From Bactrocera neohumeralis (Eukaryota; Arthropoda; Insecta; Diptera; Tephritidae): 64,000 nt of DNA. How positions within the stretch are numbered: the stretch's first letter is position 1; every line of letters begins with the position of its first letter. The notes under the pieces were generated by a model. That model had not been told where the DNA came from. It saw only the letters and a list, made by a program, of their open reading frames with translations, and ran no database searches. The stretch is from NCBI RefSeq assembly GCF_024586455.1, contig NC_065919.1, positions 21,694,017 to 21,758,016 of the forward strand. Direction: 5' to 3'. Below are positions 1-11,039 of the stretch, one piece after another. Position numbers and translations under genes: made by a program.

Positions 1-1180
1 TAACAGACAATACATAAATTTGCGGGGAAAATTATATCAAAAATTGATGAAAACAACAAAAGAACCACAAATTTCATCACTAACTCCTATGAAGAAAAAG
101 TTAAGCTATTGAAAACGAATAAATAATGTCGCTGAAAATTGCAAATTCAAAACAAAAATCAGCTGTTATTTAAGCACTGCTTAAGTCTCCCCAAGTATTA
201 AATTACATTTTATGAACTGTAAAACAATATTTTCCCGTTTGTCTTAAGTACTAAGTATGGACTGTGAAGACCGGGCATTAGACTATGTTGTATATAAGTA
301 GGTATTGATTTTCCTTACTAATATTTTAAATATTTTAAAATTTTTGAACATGAGGCAACCTTTTGACTTTTCAAACTTTCAAATACTAAACGAAAAGTTT
401 CAAAATATTTACGAAACTCACTAAAAGGCAATTCATTTATCATAACGAGCAACGATTGGCGCAGATTTTCATTTTGGAGAAGAAAAAATTTTGGTTTTCA
501 GGGTCCGAAGTAGATAACGAAACGCCATAAAAATATAACATTAGGCCCTTAGTGATGAGATCGTAGCTAATGTCTTCTTATTAGCATAAAATTCAAAGGA
601 TATAGACCACTTGTCTATAAAAATAATCAAAATAGGTTACAATTAAGCTACTACGTTCAGAGCAATACGGCCAGACCGTGAAAAAGTTCAACAAATTGAA
701 TTGATAACTTTTTGGGTTATCTTTGAAAACCTGAATAACTATTTAAAATATGGAAAATCTATTCAAACTATCCGAAAAGCTGAAAAATTAAATTAATCTT
801 CGAAAAGTATTCTCAATATTTAAAATAATTAGTTTTTATAATAGTAACCACTAATCATTATAAAGTTAACACGAGCAACAACATTAGCGGTAAACGAAGA
901 TAACTATTAAAGAGCAGTACAAGCTGTACATAGCAAATTTTAGTGGATCTTAACAGTGACAATGGAGATATATCTTCCGCCTACAACGTAAAGACATGTC
1001 AGTTACGACATTAATCTTATCGTTTATTACGTGTCTGGCCCAACAACACACGCTAAATTTCACTCAGCAACATCATCGGTAACAATGCTTACCGTTATAC
1101 AAGTAATTGTCACAATCGTTGTTGTGGCTGATGTGTTCCACAGAACAAACATTTTCTATCCTTCTTACGATAGTGTAAAA
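1..1180. other. AT-rich DNA, no gene seen
   Basis: There is no long open frame and no recognisable transposon protein on either strand. The sequence is AT-rich and looks unique, with scattered short TTG/CAA runs near 1,070-1,130. I see nothing else to annotate. Confidence 0.6.
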
Positions 1181-1846
1181 ATAGATGGAATTGGATGATG
1201 ACCCCGCTCATTCCCCATATGATGTTTCTGTTAAAATCTACTAAAAGCGGCATAAATCAATAAAGAGAAGATTCAATTAGCGCCGCTGCTAAAATCTGCT
1301 TTTTTGGTGGCACCGCTCACATTTAGGTGAAAACCCTAAGCGACCGATTTTAGGCAAATTCGGTACATATCATTCCCTGACGATCCTACGTTACATTGTG
1401 GAAATGGGCGCAATTAAACCGCAACCACGCCTACTTCTCGTATAGCATAATTTTCGATATCATATGATATTTTCACTTTCCAGTACACAAATCAAGCAAT
1501 GCATCGGCCTTAATGCCTTTGAGGTGTGCCACCTTATGACCAAAAATTGTTTCAATCGAAAAAAACTGTTCTAGCCCCTAGGTATCGAATTTGTAGGCCC
1601 CAATGCCTTTAGTTGACTTTTTACCGAAAATATCGGTCAATGTGTGAAAGTGAATCAAGTGAAATTTGGAGAGAAGTATGTTTGAAAGTCAAAAATAGCC
1701 TGAATCTTGTCAATACTTTCCCCATATACCTAATATAATGATTTTTAAACTTCGTCGGACTTTATGCCGCATATACTATATGGATATTTGAGTTATATTT
1801 TATTAATAACAGTGTATCTTTGTGCCTAAAATTGATAAAATCGATA
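1181..1846 (+). repeat. Unclassified dispersed repeat, GCCTACTT type (HE-3)
   Basis: This is non-coding sequence with phrases typical of a high-copy dipteran dispersed repeat: 'aaccacgcctacttc' near 1,420, 'taggccccaatgcc' near 1,592, and 'aataacagtgtatc' near 1,804. A related block lies in the opposite direction at 52,985-53,160 (ggaagtaggcgtggtt). It ends where the RTE fragment begins. I know such blocks as common in fruit-fly genomes but cannot name the transposon class, so both class and exact ends are open. Confidence 0.55.
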
Positions 1847-2880
1847 TTTCGTCTTGCCCTCGTTCAGACTCGTTTGTTTCGCTTCTTTGTCCAACTTGGA
1901 GAAAGCAGAACTAGCCATCCGGATGATATGGCTAATGACATCACACTTTTATAGAAGATGGTATCTTCTATATTCAGCTCTGCAGCTCGAATTATTTTCT
2001 GCCAGCAGAAGATTGAAACAATCGCAGGATATGAAGTCGCCTTGTCTGGAACCTCCCGATCCTGACGGAACTTTTGGTATTGCTCAACGTCAGTTTAGAC
2101 AGCCGTATTAGTTTTTCGGGGATACCAAATTCAGGCATAGTGGCATAGAAGCAGCTCCTTTTCGTGCTGTCAAAAGCAGCTTTAAAATCGACGAAAAGGT
2201 GTGTCGATTCTCTTTAAACGGCCCTTTTCCAAGGTTTGGCGCATGGTGAATATCCGGTCAGTTGTTGATTTTCCAGGCCTAAAGCCACACTGATAAGGTC
2301 CAATCAGTTTGTTGACGCCGGGATTTAATCTTTCACACATTACGCTCGATAGAACCTTATATGCGATGTTGAGGAGACTTAGCCCACGAGAGTTGGCGCA
2401 AATAGTGAGGTCTCTCTTTGATTGGGTAGATCATACTTAAATTCTAATGATCGGGCATTCTTTTGTCCGACCATATTCTACAAAGAAGCTGGTGCATGCT
2501 CCTTATCAGTTCTTCGCCGCTCGGTCGGCAATCCATTGGTTCTCTTTGTTGTTCTTCAGACGGGTAATTGCTATTCGAAATTCTTCAAGGTCGGGCAAAG
2601 GAACATCTGCTCCAACGTCATTGATTGCGGAGTCGGGTTGACATCTTCTGGTATGGTTTTTTACGCGGCAGGTCCCAAACCCAGGACACAATTCTGGGGA
2701 CGGGATGTTTTGCCTTCTCATTTTAGCTTGCCTTCAAAAGGATGTGTTTTGGCTACCCAGAGGATACTTGGTCTAGACTGGAAGTCGTGAGCTGCTTGAG
2801 CAATATGTAAAAAATCGTTTCTGGCCACTCCCAATTGAATTGAATGAGATCAGAGAATTTTCCTCACTTGCGTGAACTTC
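1846..2880 (-). mobile_element. RTE-type non-LTR retrotransposon fragment (RT domain, antisense)
   Basis: Read on the minus strand, this is a broken reverse transcriptase. Palm motif A is visible as FVDFKAAFDS near 2,170-2,200, and a motif B relative (SRQGDFIS) lies near 2,010-2,035. Upstream sequence at 2,506-2,721 matches the finger region (VGADVPLPDLEEFRIAITRL). The catalytic YADD box is lost. Beyond about 2,650 the sequence jumps to the element's 5' leader (2,660-2,880), which also occurs at 23,650-23,800 and 60,180-60,420, so the endonuclease has been deleted. Frameshifts and stops are frequent. The RTE assignment rests on family resemblance to insect endonuclease-RT proteins often annotated as craniofacial development protein 2-like. 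Confidence 0.8.
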
Positions 2881-2957
2881 AATATTTGACTTCATCCTGA
2901 GTTATATATATGTAGTATGTATGACGTTTTACTTCTTAAGATATCTGACCGCCTTTG

Positions 2958-3024
2958 ATTCCTGCAAGAGTATAAAATGTTCGGTTGCACCCGAACTTAG
3001 GCCATCCTTAATTGTTTTAACATA
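2958..3024 (+). repeat. End fragment of hairpin-ended repeat (HE-2 3' end)
   Basis: The sequence 'gcaagagtataaaatg' is followed by the hairpin GTTCGGTTGCACCCGAAC and then 'ttaggcc...attgtt'. It matches the 3' end of the full copy at 49,057-49,956 and lies in the same orientation. Only the terminal ~65 bp is present. Confidence 0.65.
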
Positions 3025-3660
3025 ATGTTAGCTGACTCGAACTTAAATATATATGTCATGAATATTCCAGTCTTTCTCAATTTGTGCCGCTGTTAAAATG
3101 TTGAGGTATACTGCTCTCCAACAACAACACATTGAATGTAGTTCGACTAATATTTGTTGCTGTTGCATTGTTGCTTCTGGGAAATTAAAATGATTTTGTT
3201 GTACGCATTTATATAACTGATTTATTGTGCCTGCATTTGAGGTGCAACCTTTTTCGCTGTGCTTCTTGTGTGTTCTTATGACACTATATGCATTCGTGTC
3301 TCTAATCACTAATCAATGTTCTTTTATTATCAGGCTTGACATAAAATTTACATAGATATGCTTTTAAGACTCCCGTTAGAGGTATCACTAATCAATTTAT
3401 TTGTCTGAAAATTTTGTCTTTCTATTCCGCTTTTTCACTCTGCTGAAAGTTCTCAGTTGCTTTTAGATCTCAGTACAAGTTTCATTTGAAACTGTTCCGG
3501 ACCACTTGCAACCTCTTCACATTGGAATTAGAAGTTATAGGTATGTGGTGTTTTAAGTATTTCAATTTCAATTTCTGCTTCATTGTGAGCCGGCGTTATA
3601 CGCCGAAACCATAATAGAGGCTTTCTTAGACGTTCAAATGCCAATCTAAACAAAGTCGGT
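3025..3660. other. No gene seen
   Basis: The stretch is AT-rich with some TTG/CAA runs (3,115-3,175). The longest open frame (3,043-3,309, minus strand) resembles nothing I know and is probably chance. Confidence 0.5.
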
Positions 3661-4400
3661 AAAAAGAAATTCATTATTTTTGCATCCAATTGATTTGGTT
3701 TTATTTAGCATTGTTAAAAGGATCCGATTTGAGTCAAATATGCACCGTTTTGTTTAATAACTATCAGCCATTTTGAAGGTAATTTTGTAATCTACTCACA
3801 GAGAAATCCCAATTCTATTGAGAAAATAATGCGATAGTCGATTTTCCCAAACTTCTTTTGAGGTGAATTTTTCACCAGCAAAATCATTCGCCATCGACAG
3901 GATGAAGTAGTAATTACTTGATGTCAGGTCCGGTCTCTAAGATGCATGCATGAGAATCTCCTCGACTTCCTGGCGATGCAAGACAATTCCTCCTCTATTG
4001 ACCAAGGTTGATAGCTTCTGGGCGATTGCTTCCATCACACGGTGCAATTGTCAGCAGTACCAGTTCTTCCTGAACTGTATGGCAAAAGTTGACTGTCAAT
4101 TTTCCTCCCTTTGCGCCAGCTCACCAAGGCCTCACGATTCGACCATGACCAAGCGTTCTCACTTGATGTTGTCTTAAGAGCCAACTTTTCAGCTCAAGTA
4201 ACCATCCGCTGCAGAAAAGAATCGATTTTGTTGCTGCACAGCACCGATTTGTGGAGAGAAATTCGATCCATTAGCTTTTTTGCGTTAACTCGTGTGACTC
4301 TCATATTGTTTCTTTTTGTGTCCAGTTTTATTTGTAAATCTGTAAAATATGCTAATTTTCCCTTTTGCTGGCTCGAACACTACTGAGCCAAATTATCACA
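3661..4400 (-). mobile_element. Mariner-type transposase remnant (same family as 34.8 kb copy)
   Basis: The minus-strand translation gives the C-terminal half of a mariner transposase: ILSMANDFAGEKFTSKEVWE near 3,840-3,910, followed by decayed sequence to the end. The third catalytic Asp in the usual PSDYHLF context reads SSNYYF, so Asp is replaced by Asn. The second catalytic Asp is removed by a small deletion near 3,975-3,990. The first-Asp region is scrambled near 4,190. The copy is non-functional. The closest relative in the window is 34,836-35,690, which has the same gene order and comparable wording at both ends. Confidence 0.75.
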
Positions 4401-4599
4401 AAACTATCTGAAAATCGTATCTTTTTACTGTGGCTTTTGGCAAATCATCCATACGACAAATATGAACTATTTTAAGCAGTCTGCAACAGCCGGTTCTACG
4501 CACCGGAATTGACCCGGATTTTATCCGGCCAAGGGCTGTTTTTCGGAGATCTAACCCCGTTTAGATCGGTAAGTCTTAGTACCCTGCCTAGCAGCAGGG

Positions 4600-4704
4600 T
4601 TGCTCCGTACCCTCCTGACTCGTGCTGACATTGAGTCCAACCCGGGCCCGGAGGAGTTCTTCTGCTGTGTTTGCGCCAAAAGGCTATGTCCAAGCTCCAC
4701 CTCG
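4600..4704 (+). pseudogene. CR1-type ORF N-terminus with 2A-like DIESNPGP motif and Cys-rich start
   Basis: In frame after the TAA at 4,570 the sequence reads a Leu-rich stretch (GLLRTLLTRA) followed by DIESNPGP (4,627-4,650) and then EEFFCCVCAKRLC. DxExNPGP is the conserved core of 2A peptides, which make the ribosome skip the Gly-Pro bond. 2A-like sequences are known at the amino end of some CR1/L2-clade non-LTR elements, so the position here is as expected. The CC-V-C...C pattern looks like the start of a PHD/zinc-finger domain. No ATG is visible just upstream (the open frame begins at a TTG), and the domain breaks into CTCCA repeats at about 4,708. This copy is a relic and the 2A activity is inferred. 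Confidence 0.7.
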
Positions 4705-4715
4705 GGTATAATACA

Positions 4716-4748
4716 TTCCACTCCACTCCACTCTACTCCACTCCACTT
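4716..4748. repeat. CTCCA pentamer repeat at deletion junction
   Basis: Six imperfect CTCCA/CTCTA units lie exactly where the 5' and 3' pieces of the CR1-type element meet. The tract may be a product or a cause of the internal deletion. Confidence 0.8.
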
Positions 4749-5545
4749 CTATTCTGAAAGAAACATTGTTGGCAACTTAAAAGGCAATCAGCCGGCCGGT
4801 CCTTAACTACGCCGCGCCAATGTGGTTGCCTGGATGCAGAGAAACGCAGACAAGGAAGCTCCAAACTTGTCTGAACACTGCTCTCAGAACTACGACAAGA
4901 TACCTCGTGAAGCCCGTTTGCTCACAGTCAAGGAGCACAATGAACTCATCTCCAAGCAGTTCCTGCTGGAGTGCTTTTGCAGAAATCATCTCTGCAGTCA
5001 CCTGCTTGGAGCGGAGCCGTCTCCTGGGAGCATCGAGATGTCTTTCCTCAACTACGTCGACGACATCAAACAGTATGTCGACTAAACTTCGGAAGCAACT
5101 AACTTCCCAGATGCACTGACCACCATTCACAGAGGAACCATTCACCGACTCCCTCTCAGTGGATGGCGTACATGGATTCAAACCACCAACCATTGCAGAC
5201 GAAGAGCACGAGCTGCCGCGAGAAACGAGAATGACCCTTGCCCAGCTACGTTCTGGATACTGAAGAAGGTTGAACTCCAACTTATCTAGAATAGACCCTG
5301 ATATATCTAATATATGTCCAGCGTACAATAAGTCCCAGTACGGCACTGGTCCCCTCTTTGTCTGCGCTGCTAACCCTACTCTTCTGACAACCTTCTCCTT
5401 TATTATTATTATTATTTTGGTCCCCGTCTAAACAGCACGTTTCCAGGGCCTACCGTTGCATGACGTCGACGACAACTTATGCAATACTTATCATTCTAAC
5501 GGGGACTAGGTACTCGTTACAACAACAATAGCCGTCTGCTTCGAG

Positions 5546-7640
5546 ATAAAACAATGTTTGGACGTACAAATTAGAATACATACTGATTTTGGAAACCATT
5601 GTAAGACCTCGCTAAGAATTGAGATGATGTTCCTTTGGAGAAATAATATCTGACCCGCAGTCACCGATAACCGTGTTGTGGAAGGTTGTCTATACCTTTT
5701 TTCATGAAGATCTGTATTTTTGATCCGTAATTTTGACAATTATTATCCCATATCTCATGGTTATAAGACCGTTGACCTGACGCTACAATCAGAGCACAGA
5801 TCAAACTGATACCAAGTTTAAAAATCTCCTAAGCTAAGCCATCCTACCACATAATCGATCGTTTCACTCACTTCCGCTGGATGGAAGAAGTCAAAATTTC
5901 TCTCTCTCTCTCTCTCTCATGACTCAAGTCGCCGAGCAAATCTAACATACCTATATAAAATACGCTTGAGGCAAGGTAACTCTCTCAATTGCTTGAATTG
6001 AAAAACAGCAGTCACAATTCTACAGACCGTTAACACACACTGTGCGCTGCAACCGGCAATTGTTGGCCACCAATCCACCAGTTGTTGCTACTGTTCGCCG
6101 TTGCCGCTGGCGTTTTGCGGTGGTCGCTGCAAAGTGTCGACTTAAGTTGGATAATTTGAGTGTGAAATTCCAGTAATTTAATGTCGGCAAAAAAAATAAA
6201 ATTAAATAAAATAGCTAGAACAACAATAACAATAGCAAGCTTATAGTCCAAAGGCTAGCGCAGCGGCATTACTTAGCTGCAACAGTAAATTGCTAAGCTT
6301 TCGCGTGGCTGCCGTTGACTAGTAAATAATCGATGGTTATGGTTTTTGTTGTTGTTGGTTTGGCTATAAGCGGTTCTTGTTGTTGCTGTTGTTGTAGTTT
6401 TATTTGTTATCATTTTGTCCCACATTGTGTCGGTGCCGGTGCGTGGTTATGCCGTTGGAATGTGGGTATCATGGCCTTACCAGCCCACTCGTCAACCTCG
6501 ACCTCTCTCCGCCCTCTCTTCGGCCTCTCTCAGCAATATCGTGTATGTATGTATGTGTTTGTGTGGCAATGGCTTTGTTGCCGGCAGCTTAATTTAATTA
6601 TCACTGCTTTTGCTGTTGTCTACGAAAACTTTGCACTCGCTTTGCCAATTTCGCATTTGTTGTTGTTGCTGTTGCTGCCTCCGTTGCAACCATTGTCTGT
6701 TTAATCAGCCAACGAACACAACTCTGCCACAACTTCGGTGCGCACATACTTGCGCACACATACCGTTTCGCCGAACTCTGCTGCCACCAGTTGGCCTCGT
6801 CCTTCCTCTTCCTGGTCCGCTTCGGCAGCGTGTCTTCACTTCGATTGTATTAATTTCTCAATTGCATACAACTTTATTGCCACCAGTCTACATACATAAT
6901 TAGGTGTGTGTGTGTAAGTGTTGGCAAGTTGGTGTGGTGAGCCTTTGTGTGTGTATGAATTTGTGTTGTGCGTCATAAAATTTACTGTCATTATAACAGT
7001 GCATTTAATTTGCTCAATTCATTAACGGTACTCCAATAAACGTGAGTCAAACGTTGTTGCCTCAGGTAACTTCTTTGCTTCGTGCCACACTGCCACGTAA
7101 AAGGTGATAAAAAAATACTATATAATTAATTGTTTTGTTGTTGTTGCGCTGTTATGTGAATCTTACAGTAATCGTCATCGTTTTCTTCTTCCGGTTGAGT
7201 TTCTCTAAGTATTATGTGTATGTAGGTCATAGGGACATCGTGTTGACTAAAAAATAAATATTGTCTTGGATATTCATATTAAGTAAAAATATTTTTGATA
7301 TAAAGCGTGTAGCGCCTCATGGTGGGCAGGACAGCTGAAGTACTGATTACAAACTAGAGACTGAAAGTAGTAATATGAATAAATATGTAATTTAAAGGAG
7401 AAGCTTTCCTCTTGTCCCATCAAACTTGTACGTGAACTTGTCTCCAAATCCTCCAAAGAAGAGTGGCGAATCGAACAAGTAAATAGTATAAATATGTACA
7501 TAAACTGGTAAAATCTGTATTAATATTTTAGATGCAAGATTTGATTGATTATTTTAATTGAAAAGGCACCGAAACTACCTGGCAGATTTGAAAGATTCTT
7601 TGACCGTTAGGAAGCTACACTCTATCTGGTGAATATATAT
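5546..7640. other. Unique-looking DNA with TC, TTG and TG tracts; no gene seen
   Basis: A (TC)10 run lies at 5,899-5,918. The part from 6,000 to 6,900 is richer in G+C and full of TTG/CAG runs (6,350-6,400, 6,655-6,700) with a (GT)n run at 6,903-6,916. The open frames here (6,333-6,704 and overlaps) are made of Cys/Leu/Phe runs from those repeats and look accidental. No transposon protein is recognisable. This could be intron or regulatory DNA. Confidence 0.5.
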
Positions 7641-8460
7641 GTCTATATTCTTCTTTTTCTTTTTATTGACATAGACACCGCTGACGTGGTTATAGACGAG
7701 CTTACAACAGCGCACTAGTCGTCTTCCTTTGTGCTGTTTGGCGGCAATTTGGGATTCCAAGTGTAGCCAGGTCCTTCTCCACCTGGTTCTTCCAACGGAG
7801 TGAAGGCCTTCTTCTTCCTCTGATTCTTCGGCGGGTACTGCGTCAAATACTTTCAGAGTTGGAGTGCTTTCATCCATTCGGACGACATGACCTAGCCAGT
7901 GTAGCCGTTGTCTCTTAATTCGCTGAACTATGTCAATGGCGTCGTATATTTCGTACAGCTCATCGTTCCATCGACTGCAATATTCGCCGTTGCCAATGCG
8001 CAAAGCACGATAAGTCTTCCGCAGAATCTTTCTCTCGAAAACTCGTAACGCCGAGTCATCAGATGTTATCTTCTGCATGCCTCTGCACCATATAAGTAGG
8101 AAGACGGGAATAATGAGTGACTTCTAGAGTTTGGTCTTTGTTCTTCGAGAGAGGACTTTACTTCTCAATTGCCTACTTAGTCCGAAATAGCACCTGTTGG
8201 CAAGAGTTATTCTGGTTGAATTTCGAGGCTGATTTTGTTATAGGCTTCAAGAGAGACGAAATTATCTACAACTTCAAAGTTATGACTGTCAACAATGACG
8301 TGGGAGCCAAATAGCGAGTGCGACGACTGTTTCTTTGATGACAGGGGATATTTCGTCTTGCCCTCGTTCACTACCAGACCTATTTTCTTCGCTTTTTTAT
8401 CCAGTAAGGAGAAAGTAAAACTAAAGGCGCGGTTATTGAGGCCAATCAGGTGTATATTAT
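7641..8460 (-). mobile_element. RTE-type non-LTR retrotransposon, C-terminal fragment (antisense)
   Basis: The minus-strand frame 7,575-8,078 encodes the conserved tail after the RT palm: ALRVFERKILRKTYRALRIG, then the YEIYDAIDIVQRIKRQRLHW region and RMDESTPTLKVFDAVPAEES. Low coordinates carry the 3' UTR ending in a CTT-rich run near 7,650. Frames shift upstream of 8,080 (tail of the palm up to about 8,460). The same tail family shows at 22,386-22,482. It overlaps the RTE copy at 1,846 only over the phrase 'atttcgtcttgccctcgttc', so the two are separate insertions. The reading frame is the best preserved of the RTE pieces here but has no start. Confidence 0.85.
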
Positions 8461-8999
8461 ATTTTCAAACAAGTTAAGGATCTTTACTAAAACCCTAATA
8501 ATGCAACCTATATGCAAAAGAATTACTTAAGAAACATCTGTAAAAACTCTTAATTTGTACCCTAATATCAATCCTTATGAATTGTTTGATATTCAAGGCT
8601 GATTCAATAACTTTATATCACTTTTTGATCTATTCGATTTGGAAATTCCTTTCGAAAGTTATGACGAATTTAAAAATTTAAATATTATGAAAAGTCACGT
8701 GGTGAGTGGCGACCCGCCCAACTAGGCTGCAACATAATACTGCGGTAAAGGCGTCATTGAGCCACGATAGGGGATTCAATGTGAAGAAATGAAGCACAGC
8801 GCTCGCTCAGTTAGCTCCCTACGAAGTATGCGCAATTTAATATAAATAATACATCGTCTATAGTCCTTTTTATTGGTGCATTTCCTTAAGTGGGTATGCA
8901 AATGGAGCGATCTGTTAGTATATCATTTATAGATTAAAGTATACAAAAGCATATATAGTAGAATAGCAAGAGTTTATACCATTTCAGTATCTACACACC
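8461..8999. other. AT-rich DNA, no gene seen
   Basis: There are no long frames and no recognised repeat. Nothing to annotate. Confidence 0.5.
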
Positions 9000-9320
9000 T
9001 GATTGTAACACACAGAAGGAAACTTGCGAGTCCCTATTTAGAGTCGATTCAGCCATGCCCGTATTTCAAACTGTATATACGTTTTTGAGACATCGATCTG
9101 AAATTTGGCGCGAATTCTTTTCTCTTCAAGAAGTTGTTTATTAGTTGGAAGAGCCGATGCCATGTTTCGAATATTTTGAATGGGAATATAGGACATAGCA
9201 AAATGGCCGATCCAAGTTAAGTTCTTATATCGAAAACATTATTTATTGAACAAAATATCTTCACGAAATATGGCTCAGATTATTTACTACTATTATCGCC
9301 GAAAATTATTTTCTTACATT
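9000..9320 (-). repeat. Hairpin-ended repeat HE-1, decayed partial copy
   Basis: This is a degenerate reverse-strand copy of the repeat seen complete at 19,303-19,842. Matching phrases are 'cacacagaaggaaact', 'gagtcgattcagccatg', 'gacatcgatctgaaattt', 'cttcaagaagttg' and 'cttcacgaaatatgg'. Both terminal hairpins are missing. Confidence 0.6.
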
Positions 9321-9475
9321 TAAGGTGATCAATGTTCGTGAGAGCGTAAATAATCCAAAGATTATTACTTTCATGCCTTTTTTGACCGCCGGACAACAGT
9401 TGATGTGATAGCAAATTGTTATGGTGGTTATGGCGCCAATGGCGGAAATATAGAATACTGAACAGGGCTGATGCT

Positions 9476-10440
9476 GTTAGGTTAGGTAAATTGAAGAAAG
9501 GAACTTAAGAAGAGCGATGTGAGCTTTGCTAAGAGCTAGCAGCTTAATTTACTTTTTGCGTTTCCCTCTGGGTCAGAGTGTTTTCGCAGCCTTGCAAATG
9601 CTTGTTGTTAACCAACGCTTATTGAACTCGCGCGGCCGAGTGCATGAAGACAGGTGAAGCCCGGCTTGTTCGCGTCCTGATGGAATTTGAGTGTTTTTTT
9701 TTTGCAAGTTTATCAGTTTTGCAATTTCCGACAATTCCACAGAGACCAGGCACGCCAACAAGTTTAATATTGAAGTATTTTGATGTTACTGCTAATTATT
9801 AGGGATGCATTCGAAGTATTAGAGAATTTCGGAATGTCCCTTTCAGGGATCCTTAATGTGTTCAGTTTTTCGGAATCTGATAGCATGTCCACGGGCGCTA
9901 TATGTGTAATGGCATTAAGTGTCATCGTTTGCGCTTGTTGAACCCGTTCCAGCTATTTAGCGAGTGTGGCTTTACCGAGCATCCTTCACAAAACAAATAA
10001 ACTCTAAAATAGTATTGGTTTAAATACGTTTTCGTAAAGCCAAGGCACAATGTTTGTTAAAAAACCCCACCGCTTCCCAATGGCCCTTTACAACAATATA
10101 AGGCAATCAATACCTACCTCACCCTCTTATCAACATTGTGCTTCCATGACAGCTTTATACCAAGGCTGAGGCCCAAGTAACATACTTCACCTTTTTGACG
10201 GGGTCCTGGTCCCCCAATGAGGAATTGACAGCTAAGCCGATTCCTTCCGACCGGCTAGCTGCCACATCGAGATACCCTTCTGTTAACTCGTAAACTGTAT
10301 ACAGGAAGTTTCTTTTAACCATAAGGGTAACATCATCTGAATAGACTGTCATCCGACACCCTCCTCCCTCGTGTACAACTAAGATCGAGAGTGAAGCTGA
10401 CGAGCCCTAGCTTGCCTTAATGACCACTGCGCTACTCTGT
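9476..10440 (-). mobile_element. RNase H-type non-LTR retrotransposon fragment, I/LOA/R1 group (antisense)
   Basis: The low-coordinate end carries the TAACC-type 3' tail in reverse (gttaggttagg, 9,477-9,487). At 10,155-10,352 the minus strand reads MTVYSDDVTLMVKRNFLYTV, i.e. the RT motif C box as YSDD (10,332-10,343). A post-palm piece (HNVDKRVR...ALYCCKGPLGSGG) follows at 10,060-10,140, containing a stop. Most of the RT and the RNase H are missing. The family matches the pieces at 27,725-28,672, 30,560-31,600 and 36,420-38,325. Confidence 0.7.
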
Positions 10441-11039
10441 CACTATAGTTTCGTCACAGACAAGATAATATATGCTGTACTTTTTGGAAAAATCTTTACT
10501 AACTGTAATCTGTAGTCACATTTTTCACATCTTCTATGAGCTGATGGCTTCTAGTTAGCTTTCTATTTTTGTATTAGTATGAAACCTTAAGAGTCTTTCT
10601 CAAATATCGATATAGGAACTGTAAAATATATAAGCAAGAGTGAAGACCTGATTATTACCCTGATCGCCCCTTATCTGTAACTAGTCAAACATTTTGTTAT
10701 CGAATTGGACTACAGTCTAAAGAACCTAATTATAAACAGGTATACAAGTTGACTTCGGCTCCAAATTTTAGCTTATTTTATGTTTGTTATAATTTTCCTT
10801 TTCTTCCTTAACTGTTTTGCTCGAGTTCATTTTCTTGGCGGATTTTATTTGGAAGTTTCATAATGCTTCGGAAAATACCTATAGTCAGTGACCAGAGCTT
10901 AAGAGTCCAGATTATGAAGCTGAATTCAATGTTGTTGACAAGTTGTTAACTTATTTATGCTTTTTACTTCTTTGCTTTGCCACATTTTAAAGTCAACGAA
11001 GGCCGTCATAGCGATCATGAAAAAATGAAATAAAAACGG
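10441..11039. other. AT-rich DNA, no gene seen
   Basis: No frame or repeat is recognised. Confidence 0.5.

Larger units (their letters stand above)
4480..5545 (+). mobile_element. CR1/jockey-type non-LTR retrotransposon, internally deleted
   Basis: Two pieces of one element are joined. The 5' piece (about 4,480-4,705) holds a short leader, a 2A-like motif and the start of a Cys-rich domain. The 3' piece (about 4,806-5,540) encodes the C-terminal tail after the reverse transcriptase (MWLPGCRETQTRKLQT, HRGTIHRLPLS, ETRMTLAQLRSGYCSRLNS in shifting frames) and ends in an ATT run (5,400-5,415) and CAACAA. Endonuclease and reverse transcriptase are absent. The tail resembles CR1/jockey-type proteins of flies. 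It lies on the opposite strand to the flanking mariner and RTE fragments and is not an active gene. Confidence 0.75.
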
